A stretch of DNA of 64,000 bases from Aphelenchoides besseyi. Taxonomy: Eukaryota; Nematoda; Chromadorea; Rhabditida; Aphelenchoididae. Numbering within the stretch: the first letter of the stretch is position 1; each line of letters begins with the position of its first letter. A program made the position numbers and the translations under genes. The stretch covers positions 5,828,001 to 5,892,000 of the forward strand of contig JAMPIQ010000003.1 in NCBI GenBank assembly GCA_024699855.1, written 5' to 3'. This document shows, piece after piece, positions 62,601 to 64,000 of the stretch. A model generated the notes under the pieces. It saw only the letters and a program-made list of their open reading frames with translations. It searched no databases and was not told the DNA's origin.

Positions 62601-63288
62601 TAAAAGCAAACAGAAAGTTATGAACTATGTATCAAAACCGTGATGAAAACATTTAACACAACAAGTGATTGAAGAATAAAAAGTGAACTCGGAAACTTCA
62701 TCTCATAAGACGAATGAGAATTTACGTTTAGACTTCTCTGGAAGAAGAAGACGAGTAGACGTCTCACTTCACTTTTGGAATTGGCGCCTATCCACCGAAC
62801 TTCTTGTTTCGCTTTTTCATCATTCTGAAGTGCTCAACACGAAAGCAGAAGACTTTAGGTCGGTTCAAGAACTTCTCTTCAATTTTCTTGTCTTTTGGTG
62901 GTGTGGTTAGCCGCGCGTGAACAACATAACTTTTCAATTTGTAGAAAATTGAAATCCAAGTACATGACATAAACTTTGCTTATCTTTTTTTTCAATTCCA
63001 AAGGGCTTCAACACACTACCCCTTTATTGTTGTAGTTTCGTAATAAAGTTCATAAATTACTCAACTCAATTAGCTTTTTTGAGGCTGATAAAAGAGCGCA
63101 ACTAAACACCTGTTTTTAAGCAGCCCATAGTTCCATGTGCCTCTTCTCCATGACAACCTCATTTGACTCGACAGTTCTTCGCAGGACAAAACTAACGAAA
63201 GTAGTCAGTTCGGCCAAGCATACGCAAACGACCCGACCAAATTGTTTTGCCTACTCGAATTATCGTGTAAATTGCAAGTCGATTTGTA
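59666..63288. other. 5' region of ptb-1 and intergenic DNA before the Cys-loop channel
   Basis: 3.6 kb expected to contain the short first exon and promoter of ptb-1. The longest frame (plus 60635-61201) has no recognisable motif, and overlapping frames on the other strand are also open, so I treat it as chance. A 60-codon frame at 62788-62970 is listed separately. Confidence 0.45.
62788..62970 (-). CDS. Hypothetical 60-residue basic protein or exon
   Basis: An ATG at 62970 opens a complete 60-codon frame ending at TAG 62788-62790. It is markedly basic, with HFRMMKKRNKKFGG at the C-terminus and TTPPKDKKIEEKFLNRP in the middle. I do not recognise it. Codon choice and composition look more protein-like than neighbouring frames, but its length is near what chance allows. 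It could be a small gene, a last exon of a longer gene whose other exons I did not find, or noise. Confidence 0.25.
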   Translation of the reverse strand: MSCTWISIFYKLKSYVVHARLTTPPKDKKIEEKFLNRPKVFCFRVEHFRMMKKRNKKFGG

Positions 63289-64000
63289 ATGAAGACGCCG
63301 TGGCATCATTTCGTTATCATTTTACTTCTGATTCAACTGAAACTTTCCAATCCGCTCATTCCTTCAGTCGAAGATGCACAATCCAACGCCTGTCAGATAC
63401 GCCACAATATTACGGGTAAAAGAGAAACAGAGATCGCAATTACGATCAACTTCAGATGTCGATTCAATAAACGCCACACAACTTGAAATCCTCGAAAACT
63501 GTTTGTACTATTCGTTGTCTAATGCTCAAGCAAGTCACTTTGGTAGGAACCCAATTGTCGTTACAGATGATATTGTTCGAATCGGTTTGTCAAGCTAAAC
63601 CGAATAATATCGCGGAATTTCGAATAATGATATAAAATAAATCAAACTTATTTGCAGACCTAATTCAAGAGGCACCTTTCGATATTCCGTTAAAGATCAC
63701 CATCGAACAATATGTCATTCATCAGGTGGATTTGGTGAGTAAACATCGCATTCCTAATGTATGTCCACACTTATAGATGCAACAAGGATCATCGCAGTTT
63801 AACATTCACGGCGAACTCTCGTTGTCTTGGTTGGATCCGAGACTCGAATTTGACGAAGAAGATTGGAAGGTACAAAAATATAAGATCGCAATTTAAGTAT
63901 TGAACTACAGATTAAAAACTTTGCTTTGCACGACAATCGTAAGTAAAAACTCCTCACTTGTCTGCAACAGGTTCTATTTTCAGATCACATTTGGACTCCG
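63289..64000 (+). CDS. Cys-loop ligand-gated ion channel, N-terminal part (cut by window end)
   Basis: A pentameric ligand-gated channel subunit, family of nematode LGC/ACR/UNC-49 receptors. Exons: 63289-63415 (signal peptide MKTPWHHFVIILLLIQLKLS), 63456-63542, 63658-63734, 63777-63869, 63911-63938 (28 nt) and 63984 onward. The extracellular strand pattern is diagnostic: IPLKITIEQYVIHQVDL, then LSLSWLDPRLEFDEEDW, then ...NHHIWTP, matching the W-x-D-x-R-L and D-x-I/L-W-x-P motifs of the family. The Cys loop, binding loops B and C, the four membrane helices and the pore lining lie beyond the window, so ligand and ion selectivity cannot be stated. The donor after exon 2 (63543) was chosen by phase; a longer form to about 63590 is possible. 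Confidence 0.85.

Noticed and set aside
1..64000. tRNA, rRNA, CRISPR arrays, transposon terminal repeats
   Set aside because: Reading both strands I found no credible T-loop/anticodon arrangement, no spaced direct repeats and no paired terminal inverted repeats. A covariance-model and repeat search would be needed to exclude them fully.

Overview
The window looks like animal genomic DNA, most probably from a nematode. Nearly every recognised gene has a clear Caenorhabditis elegans counterpart: two sarcomeric myosin heavy chains (one UNC-54-like), UNC-53, MIG-14/Wntless, PTB-1, a nematode-style acyltransferase-3 protein and a Cys-loop channel. Genes are cut into many short exons by very short introns, mostly 40-46 nt and a few in the 30s. 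There is no prokaryotic, plasmid, phage or CRISPR signature. Orthology statements rest on protein sequences recalled from general knowledge; no database was searched.

Layout. 1-4161 (+) is the C-terminal rod of one muscle myosin heavy chain whose motor domain lies off the left edge. 5523-17001 (+) is a second, complete, UNC-54-like myosin of about 1,971 residues in about 42 exons. Its 2.2 kb intron holds a FLYWCH-like gene on the opposite strand (6203-7910). 17404-20754 (-) is EMC1 and 21079-21663 (-) an ACOT13-type hotdog thioesterase. 23290-24048 (+) is a divergent Rho-family GTPase and 25886-27599 (+) a multi-membrane acyltransferase. 28243 to at least 41503 (-) is an UNC-53/neuron navigator gene with long 5' introns. 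45019-46431 (-) is a multi-exon gene with an SH2-like region and a degenerate kinase-like C-terminal part. 46901-49115 (+) is Wntless. 49309-49868 (-) is a small two-exon neuropeptide precursor. 53079 to at least 59665 (-) is a four-RRM polypyrimidine-tract-binding protein. 63289-64000 (+) is the start of a Cys-loop ligand-gated channel, cut by the right edge.

There is no single operon-like pathway. The themes are muscle contraction (two myosins in tandem), membrane-protein biogenesis (EMC1), neuronal development and signalling (UNC-53, Wntless, a neuropeptide, a Cys-loop channel, a Rho protein) and splicing regulation (PTB).

The most distinctive feature is splicing architecture. There are micro-exons of 10, 15 and 22 nt inside the myosin, three GC-AG introns, two introns whose donors read ATAAGT and TTAAGT where GTAAGT would be expected, and short introns that are multiples of three and free of stop codons, so retention would keep frame. 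Two genes not visible as long open frames, the neuropeptide precursor and the SH2-like gene, were found by assembling exons through splice signals.
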